Below, piece by piece: positions 1 to 7,985 of a stretch of DNA of 57,832 nt (positions within the stretch are counted from its first letter, which is position 1; each line of letters begins with the position of its first letter). Origin of the DNA: Nitrososphaerota archaeon (GTDB taxonomy: Archaea > Thermoproteota > Nitrososphaeria > Nitrososphaerales > Nitrosopumilaceae); contig JAGWFS010000002.1 in NCBI GenBank assembly GCA_028867785.1, positions 58,846 through 116,677 of the forward strand, given 5' to 3'. Under the pieces are notes generated by a model. That model was not told where the DNA came from, made no database searches, and was given only the letters and a program-made list of their open reading frames with translations. A program made the position numbers and the translations under genes.

Positions 1-276
1 ACAAAGCGCATATGGATAGACATTTTTGAAAATTATTTTACGCGGCTCTTTGACTCTCCCGAGTTTGCAGAAAACTTTGGGAATCTGGTCTCAAGCGAAC
101 TTGAACTTGCAAAGCACTGGAACAACATAATGTCGCTAATGCTTGAATCTGCAAACATGCCTACAAAGAAGGAGATTGACGAGCTGTATAAAGAATTACA
201 CTTGTTGCGAAAAAGAGTTGCCAAACTTGAAAAAATAGTCAGTATTGGAGAAGACGGGAATGGAAAGCGAGCTTAG
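1..276 (+). CDS. phaE: PHA synthase subunit PhaE, C-terminal part
   Basis: The window opens inside this gene; only the last 91 residues are present, ending at TAG 274-276. PhaE is the non-catalytic partner that activates and stabilises class III PhaC on the storage granule. The visible tail has the PhaE-type ending NMPTKKEIDELYKELHLLRK, followed by a basic heptad-like helix (KRVAKLEKI). The next gene, phaC, starts before this stop, so the two are translationally coupled. The identification rests on the tail motif plus the phaC neighbour. Confidence 0.85.
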   Translation, partial: TKRIWIDIFENYFTRLFDSPEFAENFGNLVSSELELAKHWNNIMSLMLESANMPTKKEIDELYKELHLLRKRVAKLEKIVSIGEDGNGKRA

Positions 277-1330
277 GATAGACCCGAAGATAATGGAGGA
301 GTTTCTGCAGATTAACAAGAACATGCTGGAAGCTCCAAAACTTGTTGCGGCCCCCGACGAGATAAGCCTTGAGATGACCCCGTACGATGTGGTCTACTCT
401 GAGGGAAAGATGAGGCTGCTGCACTTTGACTCTGATGCAAAAAAGCAGGTAAAGACACCTATGCTGATAACATACGCGCTGATAAACCGGTACCACATAC
501 TTGACATCCACCCGCAGAAAAGCTGGGTTCGAAATATGCTGGAGCAGGGCCTTGATGTATACATGATAGACTGGGGGACGCCAACTCCGATGGACAGGTA
601 TCTTGGATTTGATGATTACGTTAACAGTTACATGGACAACTGCATCGACTTTGTCCTGAAAGAGTCGTCCGTTGATAACATGTCACTGCAAGGATACTGT
701 ACGGGCGGAACGCTTGCTACGGTCTACACCGCACTGCATCCTGAAAAGATAAGAAACCTAATTCTTACAGCTCCGGTAATAGACGGAAGCAAGGACAGCA
801 CGGTTGTGGCAAATCTTGCAAAGCACATGGATGTTGATATGATGGCAGATGTCATTGGAAACGTACCACCGGAGTTCATGTATTACGTTTTTTCTATCCT
901 AAAGCCGTTTGAGCAGGGACTTGAAAAATATGTCCAGTTCTTCAAAAATATACACAACAAGGAGTATGTTGAAAACTTTATCCGGGTGGAAAAATGGCTA
1001 AGTGACACGCCTCCAATCCCGGGTGAGCTGTTCCGCGAATGGGTGAAAAATGTATACCAAGACAACCTCTTGATAAGAAACAAGATGAATGTGGCAGGAA
1101 GGCAGGTTGACCTCAAGAACATCTCGATGCCGGTCTTTACCCAGGTGGCAGTGGGCGATCATCTGGTGTCTCCAGAATGCAGCATGCCTATACACTATGC
1201 AGTGTCCGCAGAAGACAAGATGCTGCGAATCTATGCCACAGGACATGTTGGAATGATAGCAAGCTCGTTTTCCCAAAAGAAAGTCCTGCCTGAGCTTGGC
1301 CAGTGGATAAAAGAAAGGTCGGAAAAATAA
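260..1330 (+). CDS. phaC: Class III poly(3-hydroxyalkanoate) synthase catalytic subunit
   Basis: Polymerises (R)-3-hydroxyacyl-CoA into PHA granules together with PhaE. This is an alpha/beta-hydrolase fold of 356 residues from ATG 260, the usual class III length. The lipase-like box GYCTGG carries the nucleophile Cys147; Asp300 in GDHLVSP and His329 in ATGHVGM complete the triad. A TTG at 245 would add five residues, but GGAG at 247-250 sits about 9 nt before ATG 260, which I prefer. The gene overlaps the end of phaE by 17 nt. It is followed convergently by the phasin-like genes. Confidence 0.95.
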   Translation: MESELRIDPKIMEEFLQINKNMLEAPKLVAAPDEISLEMTPYDVVYSEGKMRLLHFDSDAKKQVKTPMLITYALINRYHILDIHPQKSWVRNMLEQGLDVYMIDWGTPTPMDRYLGFDDYVNSYMDNCIDFVLKESSVDNMSLQGYCTGGTLATVYTALHPEKIRNLILTAPVIDGSKDSTVVANLAKHMDVDMMADVIGNVPPEFMYYVFSILKPFEQGLEKYVQFFKNIHNKEYVENFIRVEKWLSDTPPIPGELFREWVKNVYQDNLLIRNKMNVAGRQVDLKNISMPVFTQVAVGDHLVSPECSMPIHYAVSAEDKMLRIYATGHVGMIASSFSQKKVLPELGQWIKERSEK

Positions 1331-1351
1331 AAAAGAAATTTCAGGGACCAG

Positions 1352-1768
1352 CTAGTTTCTTGCTGGTATCCATGCTGAGAACCACGATTGCAGTATGTTT
1401 GCGTTCATGTCTGAAAATGATCGTGTGTTGTCATTGAATGTCTTTACATTCTGTCTTGTTGCATCGATTGCTGCAAGTACTGCCTTGCTCTGAACCGAGC
1501 TTGTCTTTACTATCTCTTCTGTTGCATCATTTACCGCTTTGAGGTATGCTGATGGAACATTTGTAGACAGGCCAGTCCTTGATGCATATTCCTGTTGTAT
1601 TGAGATTGCGTTCTCGATTGTGTTCTTGCATGCCGTTGCATATTCCTGCTGCAGGTTGGTTACTGCTTGCAAGTATTGCGCTACGTTTTTCTCTGTCTCG
1701 TCAAAGTATCTGCTGACGTTTTGCTTGCATACTGAAAAGATCTCTTTTGTCTCTGTTGTCTTACTCAT
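1352..1768 (-). CDS. Phasin-like PHA granule protein
   Basis: A 138-residue, helix-rich, cysteine-poor protein made of amphipathic segments (for example QEYATACKNTIENAISIQQEY) with many Gln, Asn and Thr, typical of phasins that coat PHA granules. It has no signal peptide or membrane segment. Its ATG overlaps the stop of the AbrB-domain gene by 4 nt (1765-1768), so the two form an operon, convergent with phaC. Phasins are poorly conserved in sequence; the call relies on composition, length and position next to phaEC. It is transcribed from the same promoter as the AbrB fusion. Confidence 0.7.
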   Translation of the reverse strand: MSKTTETKEIFSVCKQNVSRYFDETEKNVAQYLQAVTNLQQEYATACKNTIENAISIQQEYASRTGLSTNVPSAYLKAVNDATEEIVKTSSVQSKAVLAAIDATRQNVKTFNDNTRSFSDMNANILQSWFSAWIPARN

Positions 1769-2184
1769 TCTTTCACCTCCTCTTTTTGTCTTTTTCTTTC
1801 GACCGGAATCACTATTACCTGGACCAAGTCGTCTTCTCTTACCCCCAGCGCTTCTCGCTCTGCCTCGGGTATGGAGATACGGCCGTTACTTCCGACTGAT
1901 GTCTTGAAAGTGCCCCATGATAACAATGAGGGTAGAAACTGTGATGGATTGAACAAATTGTACATCCCGTTTGACTGCATGCCTGTCATGTTCTGGACAA
2001 AATCGGACTGGGCCTTGACAGTCTTGTTTGATATCTCTTTTAGCACGTCAAGGGGATTTGGTTGGTTGCTTTTGCTCATCATGTCCCCAAAAGTCTTCAT
2101 AAAGTCCATCTGCGCCTTTCCGCTTCTCTGTATCCACTCACGGAACATCTCAGTAGGATCGTATTGGTTGTTATTACCAGTCAT
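1765..2184 (-). CDS. Phasin-like/AbrB-domain fusion, candidate PHA regulator (PhaR-like)
   Basis: A 139-residue protein in two parts. Residues 1-85 resemble a phasin or PhaE-like helical region (EMFREWIQRSGKAQMDFMKTF). Residues 90-130 form an AbrB/SpoVT/MazE swapped-hairpin DNA-binding domain (GSNGRISIPEAEREALGVRE). Haloarchaeal PhaR also carries an AbrB-like domain and represses phaRP by sensing granules. By analogy this protein could bind granules with its N-terminus and DNA with its C-terminus; that is inference. A TATA-like TTAAATA at 2208-2214 (minus strand) puts the transcript start at the ATG, so the mRNA is probably leaderless. Paired inverted repeats cover this start. Confidence 0.75.
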   Translation of the reverse strand: MTGNNNQYDPTEMFREWIQRSGKAQMDFMKTFGDMMSKSNQPNPLDVLKEISNKTVKAQSDFVQNMTGMQSNGMYNLFNPSQFLPSLLSWGTFKTSVGSNGRISIPEAEREALGVREDDLVQVIVIPVERKRQKEEVKE

Positions 2185-2201
2185 TGGTAATAGTAACCAA
2201 T
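2163..2201. promoter_or_regulatory. Paired inverted repeats, candidate operator of the AbrB-domain protein
   Basis: Two near-identical inverted repeats, ATTGGT-N7-ACCAGT at 2163-2181 and ATTGGT-N7-ACCAAT at 2183-2201, lie exactly 20 bp apart, about two helical turns. The second covers the predicted transcription start and ATG of the AbrB fusion, between its TATA-like box (2208-2214) and the coding region. The first lies in the first codons. The placement fits autorepression. Confidence 0.55.
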
Positions 2202-2222
2202 AAAAGGTATTTAACTTTATTG

Positions 2223-3020
2223 CTATTCTGCCAGCACGAGCTTGGAACCTAGAAACTCTAGCACGTAATCTGAAAAGCGATCTGGCATTTCCACGTGTGG
2301 CAGGTGACCGCAGTTGTCAATCTCCAAAAACATGCAGCCTTTGATGGAGGATACAAACTTGTCTGCATGATCTATTGGTATCATCCTGTCCTGCCTTCCC
2401 CAGACAATCAGCGTGGGAACCATTATCTTTTCAAGGCTTTCTTCTATCTTGGAGTTTTTGATTCCAAGGACTGACGAGATAAACGCAAGCTTGGCATTTG
2501 GGGTGGTCATTCTTTTCACAAAGTCGTTTACCGTAAAATCGTCCACTGTTCCAGATCTTGACATCATGGCAAACGCTTCTCTTGCGCTTACATGGTTTGG
2601 ATATAGTGCAGCCATCATGTATGCGTCTATTGCAGGCGTGGATGACTTCATGGTGCCAGAGGGAGCGACAAGCACTATTTTTTCTATGGCATCATTTATG
2701 CTTGCGCAGTGGGCTGCAACCTGGCCTCCAAGGGACGTGCCTACCAGTATTGCTGATTTAAGGCCAATATTGTTAATGAAAGCGGAAAGAAACTTTGCAA
2801 AGAAATCTATCGTATAATCCTCCAACGGCTTGTCGCTGTACCCAAAGCCTATCATATCGGGGGCAACTACTCTGTATTTTGCACTAAGCCTGGGGATGAT
2901 CTCAAGCCATCTTTCTGCAGACCCGCCCAGTCCATGTATGAGAATGATCGTTTTGTCCGACCTGCCCTCATCAAGATACCTTATCTTATGCCCCCACACT
3001 TCTGCAAACTTGGTTTGCAA
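2223..3020 (-). CDS. Alpha/beta-hydrolase fold enzyme in the PHA locus
   Basis: A soluble 265-residue hydrolase. The oxyanion region is LIHGLGG (27-33), the nucleophile elbow GTSLGG holds Ser96, and the acid and base are Asp211 (GRQDRMIP) and His239 (CGHLPH). It resembles the MhpC/haloperoxidase/lipase superfamily. The start is TTG 3020; an in-frame TGA lies just upstream. It lies upstream of the AbrB/phasin operon on the same strand, so an esterase or 3-hydroxybutyrate-oligomer hydrolase role is possible. The substrate cannot be read from sequence. Confidence 0.85.
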   Translation of the reverse strand: MQTKFAEVWGHKIRYLDEGRSDKTIILIHGLGGSAERWLEIIPRLSAKYRVVAPDMIGFGYSDKPLEDYTIDFFAKFLSAFINNIGLKSAILVGTSLGGQVAAHCASINDAIEKIVLVAPSGTMKSSTPAIDAYMMAALYPNHVSAREAFAMMSRSGTVDDFTVNDFVKRMTTPNAKLAFISSVLGIKNSKIEESLEKIMVPTLIVWGRQDRMIPIDHADKFVSSIKGCMFLEIDNCGHLPHVEMPDRFSDYVLEFLGSKLVLAE

Positions 3021-3112
3021 CTGTATTCACGGATAAAACAATATGTGATAAGTCTTTTTCGTCATAATCATTTGACGTAGTGTGAGCTGTCTTTGGTCTG
3101 AAGATCGTACCG

Positions 3113-4204
3113 TTAGCCGTTTTTGGCAAGCGCTTCTTTTGCATCCGTTTCTCCCCTGTCTATCAGTTCCCTTATTGTGGCAAGGGAAAAATCTGCGTCC
3201 TCAAAGAGATAATGCATATGTTCATGCCTCTGTATCCTGACTATCTGGTTTATTATTCCTCCGCGGTCTGAGGCAAGCTTGTTGTACTCTTTCTCTAGAA
3301 TCTCAAGTCTTGATCTTGCCTTTTCGTCAAGTGAGGAAGAGGTGAGAATCTCATGCATCTCGCGTATCAGTTTCAGGTATCGAGTGATTATTTTTGACAT
3401 GCGGGCGTTGTTTTCTGTCTTGTCAGTAAACATGATGTCCCTTGCCCTGTGCCAGACCTCTAACATGTTGTTTGGAATCTCATGCTGATCCTTTGGGAAG
3501 AGGTCTACGGTGTAGACTTTTTTGTCATACTTTGGGGATGCGTTTATCACCTCACGCAGCGGAGTGTTGCTCAGCAGGGTTCCGTCCCAGAGATACTTGC
3601 CATTTTTCTGCGTCCATGATATTCCATAAAACGGATAGCCTGCGCTTGCAAGCACATGCTCTGCCTCTATCTCGTCATACTTGCTGTCAAAAACTGACGG
3701 TCTGGAACTTTGGATGTCAGTTGATGTCACTATCAGCCGCGGCTTTTGTGGGTCGCGAATTTTTTGAAAATCTACATACTGATTTAGCGTGTTTTTGAGC
3801 GGCGTTATGTCATAAAGGTACTGCCAGAAGTATGGCATGAAATAGTCCGCACTTGGGACAAACCACTTTGGAAAGAATATCTTGGGATTTCCAAAAGTTG
3901 CAGAGTACATCGATGCAAAGTATGGCCTTATCTCGTCAGGCAATCCCGGGGGCGTGACGCCTTCTGACAGGTCAAGCCAAAATTCCTCCAGCGCCTTTGC
4001 AGGCTCGTCGCTCTTGTTTCCGACTATTACTGATGCGTTTACTGCACCGATTGATGTTCCCCCGATGATGTCAAACTCTATGCCATGTCTTTTGAGCGCC
4101 TTGTATACTCCGCATTCGTATGCTCCAAGCGAGCCTCCGCCCTGAAAAATGAGTACTGTTTCATACTGCATGCTCTGTTTTTCACGCGTGGAAATAGACT
4201 GCAT
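3113..4204 (-). CDS. Patatin-like phospholipase, candidate PHA granule depolymerase
   Basis: A patatin-fold hydrolase with the glycine-rich oxyanion loop FQGGGSLGAYECG near residues 20-32, Ser51 in GTSIGA and Asp207 in WDGT forming the Ser-Asp dyad. About 120 C-terminal residues are helical and charged. The open frame extends to TTG 4225, but a TATA-like box (TTTTAAT) about 28 nt before ATG 4204 favours that start (363 residues). In Haloferax mediterranei a patatin-like protein, PhaZh1, is the granule depolymerase, and the location beside phaEC and phasins suggests the same here. A membrane lipase is the alternative. A palindromic C-terminal function is not evident. Confidence 0.85.
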   Translation of the reverse strand: MQSISTREKQSMQYETVLIFQGGGSLGAYECGVYKALKRHGIEFDIIGGTSIGAVNASVIVGNKSDEPAKALEEFWLDLSEGVTPPGLPDEIRPYFASMYSATFGNPKIFFPKWFVPSADYFMPYFWQYLYDITPLKNTLNQYVDFQKIRDPQKPRLIVTSTDIQSSRPSVFDSKYDEIEAEHVLASAGYPFYGISWTQKNGKYLWDGTLLSNTPLREVINASPKYDKKVYTVDLFPKDQHEIPNNMLEVWHRARDIMFTDKTENNARMSKIITRYLKLIREMHEILTSSSLDEKARSRLEILEKEYNKLASDRGGIINQIVRIQRHEHMHYLFEDADFSLATIRELIDRGETDAKEALAKNG

Positions 4205-4280
4205 CTGATCTAATCTCTTGGTCAAAATATTAAAAGCTTCGAAATTGCAAATTATTCACTTGCACGACAAGCTGGAGGAT

Positions 4281-4286
4281 TATATA
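4281..4286 (+). promoter_or_regulatory. TATA box of the aldehyde dehydrogenase gene
   Basis: TATATA centred about 26 nt before ATG 4309, which predicts a leaderless transcript. It is the clearest example of the promoter spacing used elsewhere in the window to choose starts. Confidence 0.6.
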
Positions 4287-4308
4287 CTAGGTTCCTTCTT
4301 GATACAGT

Positions 4309-5694
4309 ATGACAATCACAACAATTAATCCTGCAACAGAGGAGGTACTTGCAAAATACGACGTGATAACAAAAGAAGAACTTGGCAAAAAAATAGAAAA
4401 GGCAAAAAAGACTTTTTCTGACTGGAAGGCAGACATTAAGAAAAGATCAGACTTTCTCAACATCTTCGCAGACGTGTTGCACAAGAACAAGCAGCAACTT
4501 GCACTAGTTGCCACAAAAGAGATGGGAAAAGCAATCAAGGAATCTGTATCCGAAGTTGAAAAGTGCGCATGGGTGATGGAGTTTTATGCAGACAACGGCT
4601 CGACGTTTCTGCATGATGAATCAATCAACACTGATGCAAGAAAGAGCTTTATCGCATTTGAACCAATAGGTGTAATCGGAAGCATAATGCCGTGGAACTT
4701 TCCGTACTGGCAGGCCCTGAGGTTTGCTGCGCCATCTTTGATGGCAGGAAACACCGTAGTACTCAAACCGGCAAGCGCAACAATGCAATGTGGAATAGAG
4801 ATCGAGAAAATATTTCTAAAAGCAGGACTGCCTGAAGGAGTCTTCCAGACGGCAATTGCAGACTCGGTCATGGCAGAGCAGCTTGTTGATTCAGTAAATG
4901 CTGTAACGTTTACCGGCAGCAATGTGGCAGGCTCCAAGGTGGCCCAGCGCGCAACATCAAAGGTAAAAAAATGCGTCCTCGAACTTGGCGGAAGCGATCC
5001 TTTCATCATATGCTCTGACGCCGATGCCGAAAAAGCATCTGCAGGTGCAGTAAAGGGACGTTTTATCAACTGCGGGCAGAGCTGTATAGCGTCAAAAAGA
5101 TTCTTTGTGGCAAAAAACTTGGCACAAGAATTCATCGAAAAGTTTGTTCAAAAGACAGAAAAACTGCGGGTGGGGGACCCGACATCTGATAGCACAGACA
5201 TGGGGCCGTTGGTAAACTCTGCAGGGCTTGAAAAGATAGAGGAGCTAGTAAAGGATGCAGTGGACAAGGGGGCACAGATACTCACCGGAGGAAAAAGACT
5301 CGGCTCCAAGGGATACTTTTACAGCCCGACAGTACTTGGCAGCGTAACTCCAAAGATGCGCATAGCGCAGGAGGAGGCATTTGGGCCAGTGGCTCCTGTA
5401 ACAATTGTGCAGGATGAGATGGAGGCCATACGGCTTGCAAACGAGTCGCAGTATGGGCTTGGCGGGAGCATCTGGACGCAGGATCTTGACAAGGCAGACA
5501 AGCTCTCGCGGATGGTCGAGTCGGGAATCATAGCGGTAAACAATGTCGTTGCATCTGACCCTAGGATACCGTTTGGAGGAGTAAAGCAGAGCGGCTTTGG
5601 AAGGGAACTCTCAAGATATGGAATGCTGGAGTTTGTCAATATAAAATCAGTCAGGTTCTATGACAGCCTGATAGTCCAGCACCACGTGGAGTAA
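4309..5694 (+). CDS. NAD(P)-dependent aldehyde dehydrogenase, succinate-semialdehyde type
   Basis: A complete ALDH-fold enzyme of 461 residues: cofactor motif PWNFPYWQ (128-135), general base Glu225 in LELGGSDPF and catalytic Cys259 in NCGQSCIA, close in length to the short SSADH group (GabD/Sad). It would oxidise succinate semialdehyde or a related semialdehyde. In ammonia-oxidising archaea homologues have been considered for the semialdehyde steps of the 3HP/4HB cycle, but the CoA-acylating direction cannot be inferred from motifs. It diverges from the patatin gene and may belong functionally to the PHA/4-hydroxybutyrate theme. Confidence 0.9.
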   Translation: MTITTINPATEEVLAKYDVITKEELGKKIEKAKKTFSDWKADIKKRSDFLNIFADVLHKNKQQLALVATKEMGKAIKESVSEVEKCAWVMEFYADNGSTFLHDESINTDARKSFIAFEPIGVIGSIMPWNFPYWQALRFAAPSLMAGNTVVLKPASATMQCGIEIEKIFLKAGLPEGVFQTAIADSVMAEQLVDSVNAVTFTGSNVAGSKVAQRATSKVKKCVLELGGSDPFIICSDADAEKASAGAVKGRFINCGQSCIASKRFFVAKNLAQEFIEKFVQKTEKLRVGDPTSDSTDMGPLVNSAGLEKIEELVKDAVDKGAQILTGGKRLGSKGYFYSPTVLGSVTPKMRIAQEEAFGPVAPVTIVQDEMEAIRLANESQYGLGGSIWTQDLDKADKLSRMVESGIIAVNNVVASDPRIPFGGVKQSGFGRELSRYGMLEFVNIKSVRFYDSLIVQHHVE

Positions 5695-5770
5695 TTCTGA
5701 TTTTTGCAATTGCGATCTAGTGCATTATATTGCATGGGCCTTTTAGCATAAGGATGCCTATTGTGGTGCA

Positions 5771-6172
5771 ATGGGAGAAAAAGATCTGGGGCATCACATC
5801 CACTCTCTGCTAAAATATGATCTTGAATATGTCGGTGTGATAAACGCGCAGGGGAGGCTTGTCGAACATGCATCAAAAAACCTGCGCATCAGTCCTGAAA
5901 AACTTGAGATGCTTTGCATGGGGATAAGGTTGCAGCACTCGATGCAGTCTGATTTTGATGAGGAGCTTGGAACTGTCAACTATATTGTTACCGAGCGAAG
6001 CACCCTGAAATTTATCTCGCTTCCAATATCAGGAAACGCACTGCTTGTCATAACAAAAAAGGGAGCAGACCACGGACCGTTGATAAAAAAGATCTGCTCA
6101 AAGCAGTTCTCTGACACACTCAAAAGCCATCTGGAATGCCACAATGTTGTCCAGGTGGGAGTCAGAAAATAG
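5771..6172 (+). CDS. Small conserved protein, member 1 of a three-copy family
   Basis: A soluble 133-residue protein of unknown function. Pattern: a hydrophobic strand pair (EYVGVINAQGRLVEHAS), a helix, MQSDFDEELGTVNYIVTE, then strands LKFISLPISGNALLVIT and a final helix. Two other genes here (29978-30340 and 46905-47288) show the same order of strands and helices with the central strand pair ending in LL(V/I/M)(I/L)(T/S). The layout recalls Roadblock/profilin-like sensor folds, but this is inferred from pattern only. It may act as a small signalling or polarity module; no partner is encoded next to it. Confidence 0.65.
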   Translation: MGEKDLGHHIHSLLKYDLEYVGVINAQGRLVEHASKNLRISPEKLEMLCMGIRLQHSMQSDFDEELGTVNYIVTERSTLKFISLPISGNALLVITKKGADHGPLIKKICSKQFSDTLKSHLECHNVVQVGVRK

Positions 6173-6264
6173 GCTGAAATCCCTTTATAGCTTTATTGCA
6201 ATAAAGTGCACGCGAACCCTGTTACGCAATATTAATCAGTACGCACTATGCAAAACTGCATATC

Positions 6265-6819
6265 ATGGACGAGGAATTCTCACGCGAAAAGAACAAAACT
6301 GTTACATTTAGGATAGACAAGAGTGTGCTTGACAAGATAAAATCGCACGCTACGTTTGAAAGAATTACACTAAACGCATTGGTAAACCAGCTACTTGCAC
6401 ATGCAGTAGACTGGGACCTCGTTGCATCAAAATCCGGCTGGGTGCCAGTCCCAAAATCGCTTCTCATGGCGTGGTTTGACAAGCTTGACGACAAGACAAT
6501 ACAAAACATTGCGGAAGAAAAGGGAAAGATGGTATCACGCGACATGCTGTATACGATGAAAGGCAAGTATGACGTATGGGAGTGGATATCGGTACTGCGC
6601 GGAAGGGCCAAGGCTGCAGGATTTAGCTTTACGCAACTTGAGGACAAGAACGAGCTCAAGTTCATCATGAGGCATGACATGGGAATAAAGTGGTCCAAAC
6701 ACTTCAAGTCCTTTTACGAGTCTGCATTCAGGGAACTTGGATGTACCGTAAAGTTTGACCTGACGGAAAACACCATCATTTACAAGCTTGACAGGAAATA
6801 TGCTCATCATGATGACTGA
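6265..6819 (+). CDS. Ribbon-helix-helix-type DNA-binding protein
   Basis: A 184-residue protein. Residues 10-50 (TVTFRIDKSVLDKIKSHATF then LNALVNQLLAHAV) fit an MetJ/Arc ribbon-helix-helix domain: a strand followed by two helices. The remaining 130 residues, with Trp-rich WEWISVLRGRAKAAGF and strand-forming VKFDLTENTIIYKL, form an unrecognised domain that may sense a ligand or dimerise. The ATG is preceded by AT-rich sequence. It is monocistronic. It is likely a transcription factor of a thaumarchaeal type; the target is unknown. Confidence 0.7.
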   Translation: MDEEFSREKNKTVTFRIDKSVLDKIKSHATFERITLNALVNQLLAHAVDWDLVASKSGWVPVPKSLLMAWFDKLDDKTIQNIAEEKGKMVSRDMLYTMKGKYDVWEWISVLRGRAKAAGFSFTQLEDKNELKFIMRHDMGIKWSKHFKSFYESAFRELGCTVKFDLTENTIIYKLDRKYAHHDD

Positions 6820-6900
6820 AACCGCATGTGATATGACATGACATGACACTTGACAGAAACTCAAAAAAGACAATCGCATTACACAAGAAACTAAACGGAC

Positions 6901-7710
6901 TTACTGGACGTTTTCAACAACAAGCAGCGTGTTTTGATCCTTCCACGATATCTTGTCAAGATCGTCGTAGTGGTTCAGTATGTTCTGCACAAACTTGTGT
7001 AGCGCTTCCCTGAACTCGTGTTTTCTGTAGAATCTAAACGTGGAATAGTGATGGTTCTTTGCCTGCTCTACAAGTTTCTCAAGCGGATACACCCTGTGGT
7101 GCTCAAACAACTTTACTGAGTTTATGTTCAAGTTTGGATCTTTCTCAAACGCTGCCTTTAGCTCGTCAAGCTCGTACAATCTGTTCTCCTTTTTGGTAAA
7201 AGATGGAAAATGCATTCCCCATATGGTATTGGCGTTCTGGTCCTGCAGTCGCGTGTATACGAACAGCTTTCCATTGTTCTTCAATATCCTTGACGATTCC
7301 CTGAGAAAGTTTTGCAGGGAAAAATGGTGTATTGCGTTAAAGGAAGTAACACAGTCAAGAGAGTCTGTCTGGAGGGGTATCCTGTGAGAGTCACTACGTA
7401 TAGTGGTGAAATTTGATATGTTGTACCTTGCAAAGTGTTCCCTTAGGTGGCGCAGCATGGCCATGTTGTTGTCAACACAGAAGAGGTGGCACTTTTCTCC
7501 AAGGTGTTCGACAAACTTGATGCTGTACCTGCCTGTGCCACATCCAATGTCTGCCGCACGTATGCTACAAAGGTCCGTCATCTTGTTCGTGATAAACAAA
7601 AGCGGGCCCAAATCCGTAGTCCTCAACTCCCTGTATCTTGGGGCAATATGCATAAAGTGATCATGCATTTTATCCAGCACTGAAGTTTTTTTGCCTGAGC
7701 TAGCTTTCAT
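6901..7710 (-). CDS. Class I SAM-dependent methyltransferase
   Basis: A 269-residue soluble enzyme with a Rossmann methyltransferase core. Motif I is AADIGCGTGRYS (SAM-binding glycine loop), motif II has the acidic residue in FCVDNN, and motif IV-like CVTSFNAIHHF follows, then LRESSRILKNNGKLFVYTRL. This order fits the Methyltransf_11/UbiE-like group. The substrate is not evident; the Lys/Arg/His-rich C-terminus (RKHEFREALHKFVQ) is lineage-specific. The gene is alone, convergent with the RHH gene, and starts at ATG 7710. Confidence 0.88.
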   Translation of the reverse strand: MKASSGKKTSVLDKMHDHFMHIAPRYRELRTTDLGPLLFITNKMTDLCSIRAADIGCGTGRYSIKFVEHLGEKCHLFCVDNNMAMLRHLREHFARYNISNFTTIRSDSHRIPLQTDSLDCVTSFNAIHHFSLQNFLRESSRILKNNGKLFVYTRLQDQNANTIWGMHFPSFTKKENRLYELDELKAAFEKDPNLNINSVKLFEHHRVYPLEKLVEQAKNHHYSTFRFYRKHEFREALHKFVQNILNHYDDLDKISWKDQNTLLVVENVQ

Positions 7711-7985
7711 TATGATGATAAGATTTTATAACTTTAAAATCTTGCCCGCAACAGATAAAAATCATGAGCGAAAGATTCGACTTGGAAAATTTTTTATTTT
7801 ATAGAAATAAACATTTCTTGAAAAATACGTCTGTTGTATTGTTATAATTTTGGAATATCTGGTATGCCTGAATTCGAAATGAAATTAACCATTATTATAT
7901 GATATGGGCTAGGGGTTACCGCCAGAACTGTAGTGGGCACCTATCACAGATTTTTATTGAATAATGGAGTTTTCATTTTGAATCC

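Noticed and set aside
3113-4225. TTG 4225 as the start of the patatin gene
   Set aside because: The TATA-like box lies too close to it and at 28 nt from ATG 4204, which fits the leaderless pattern of neighbours.
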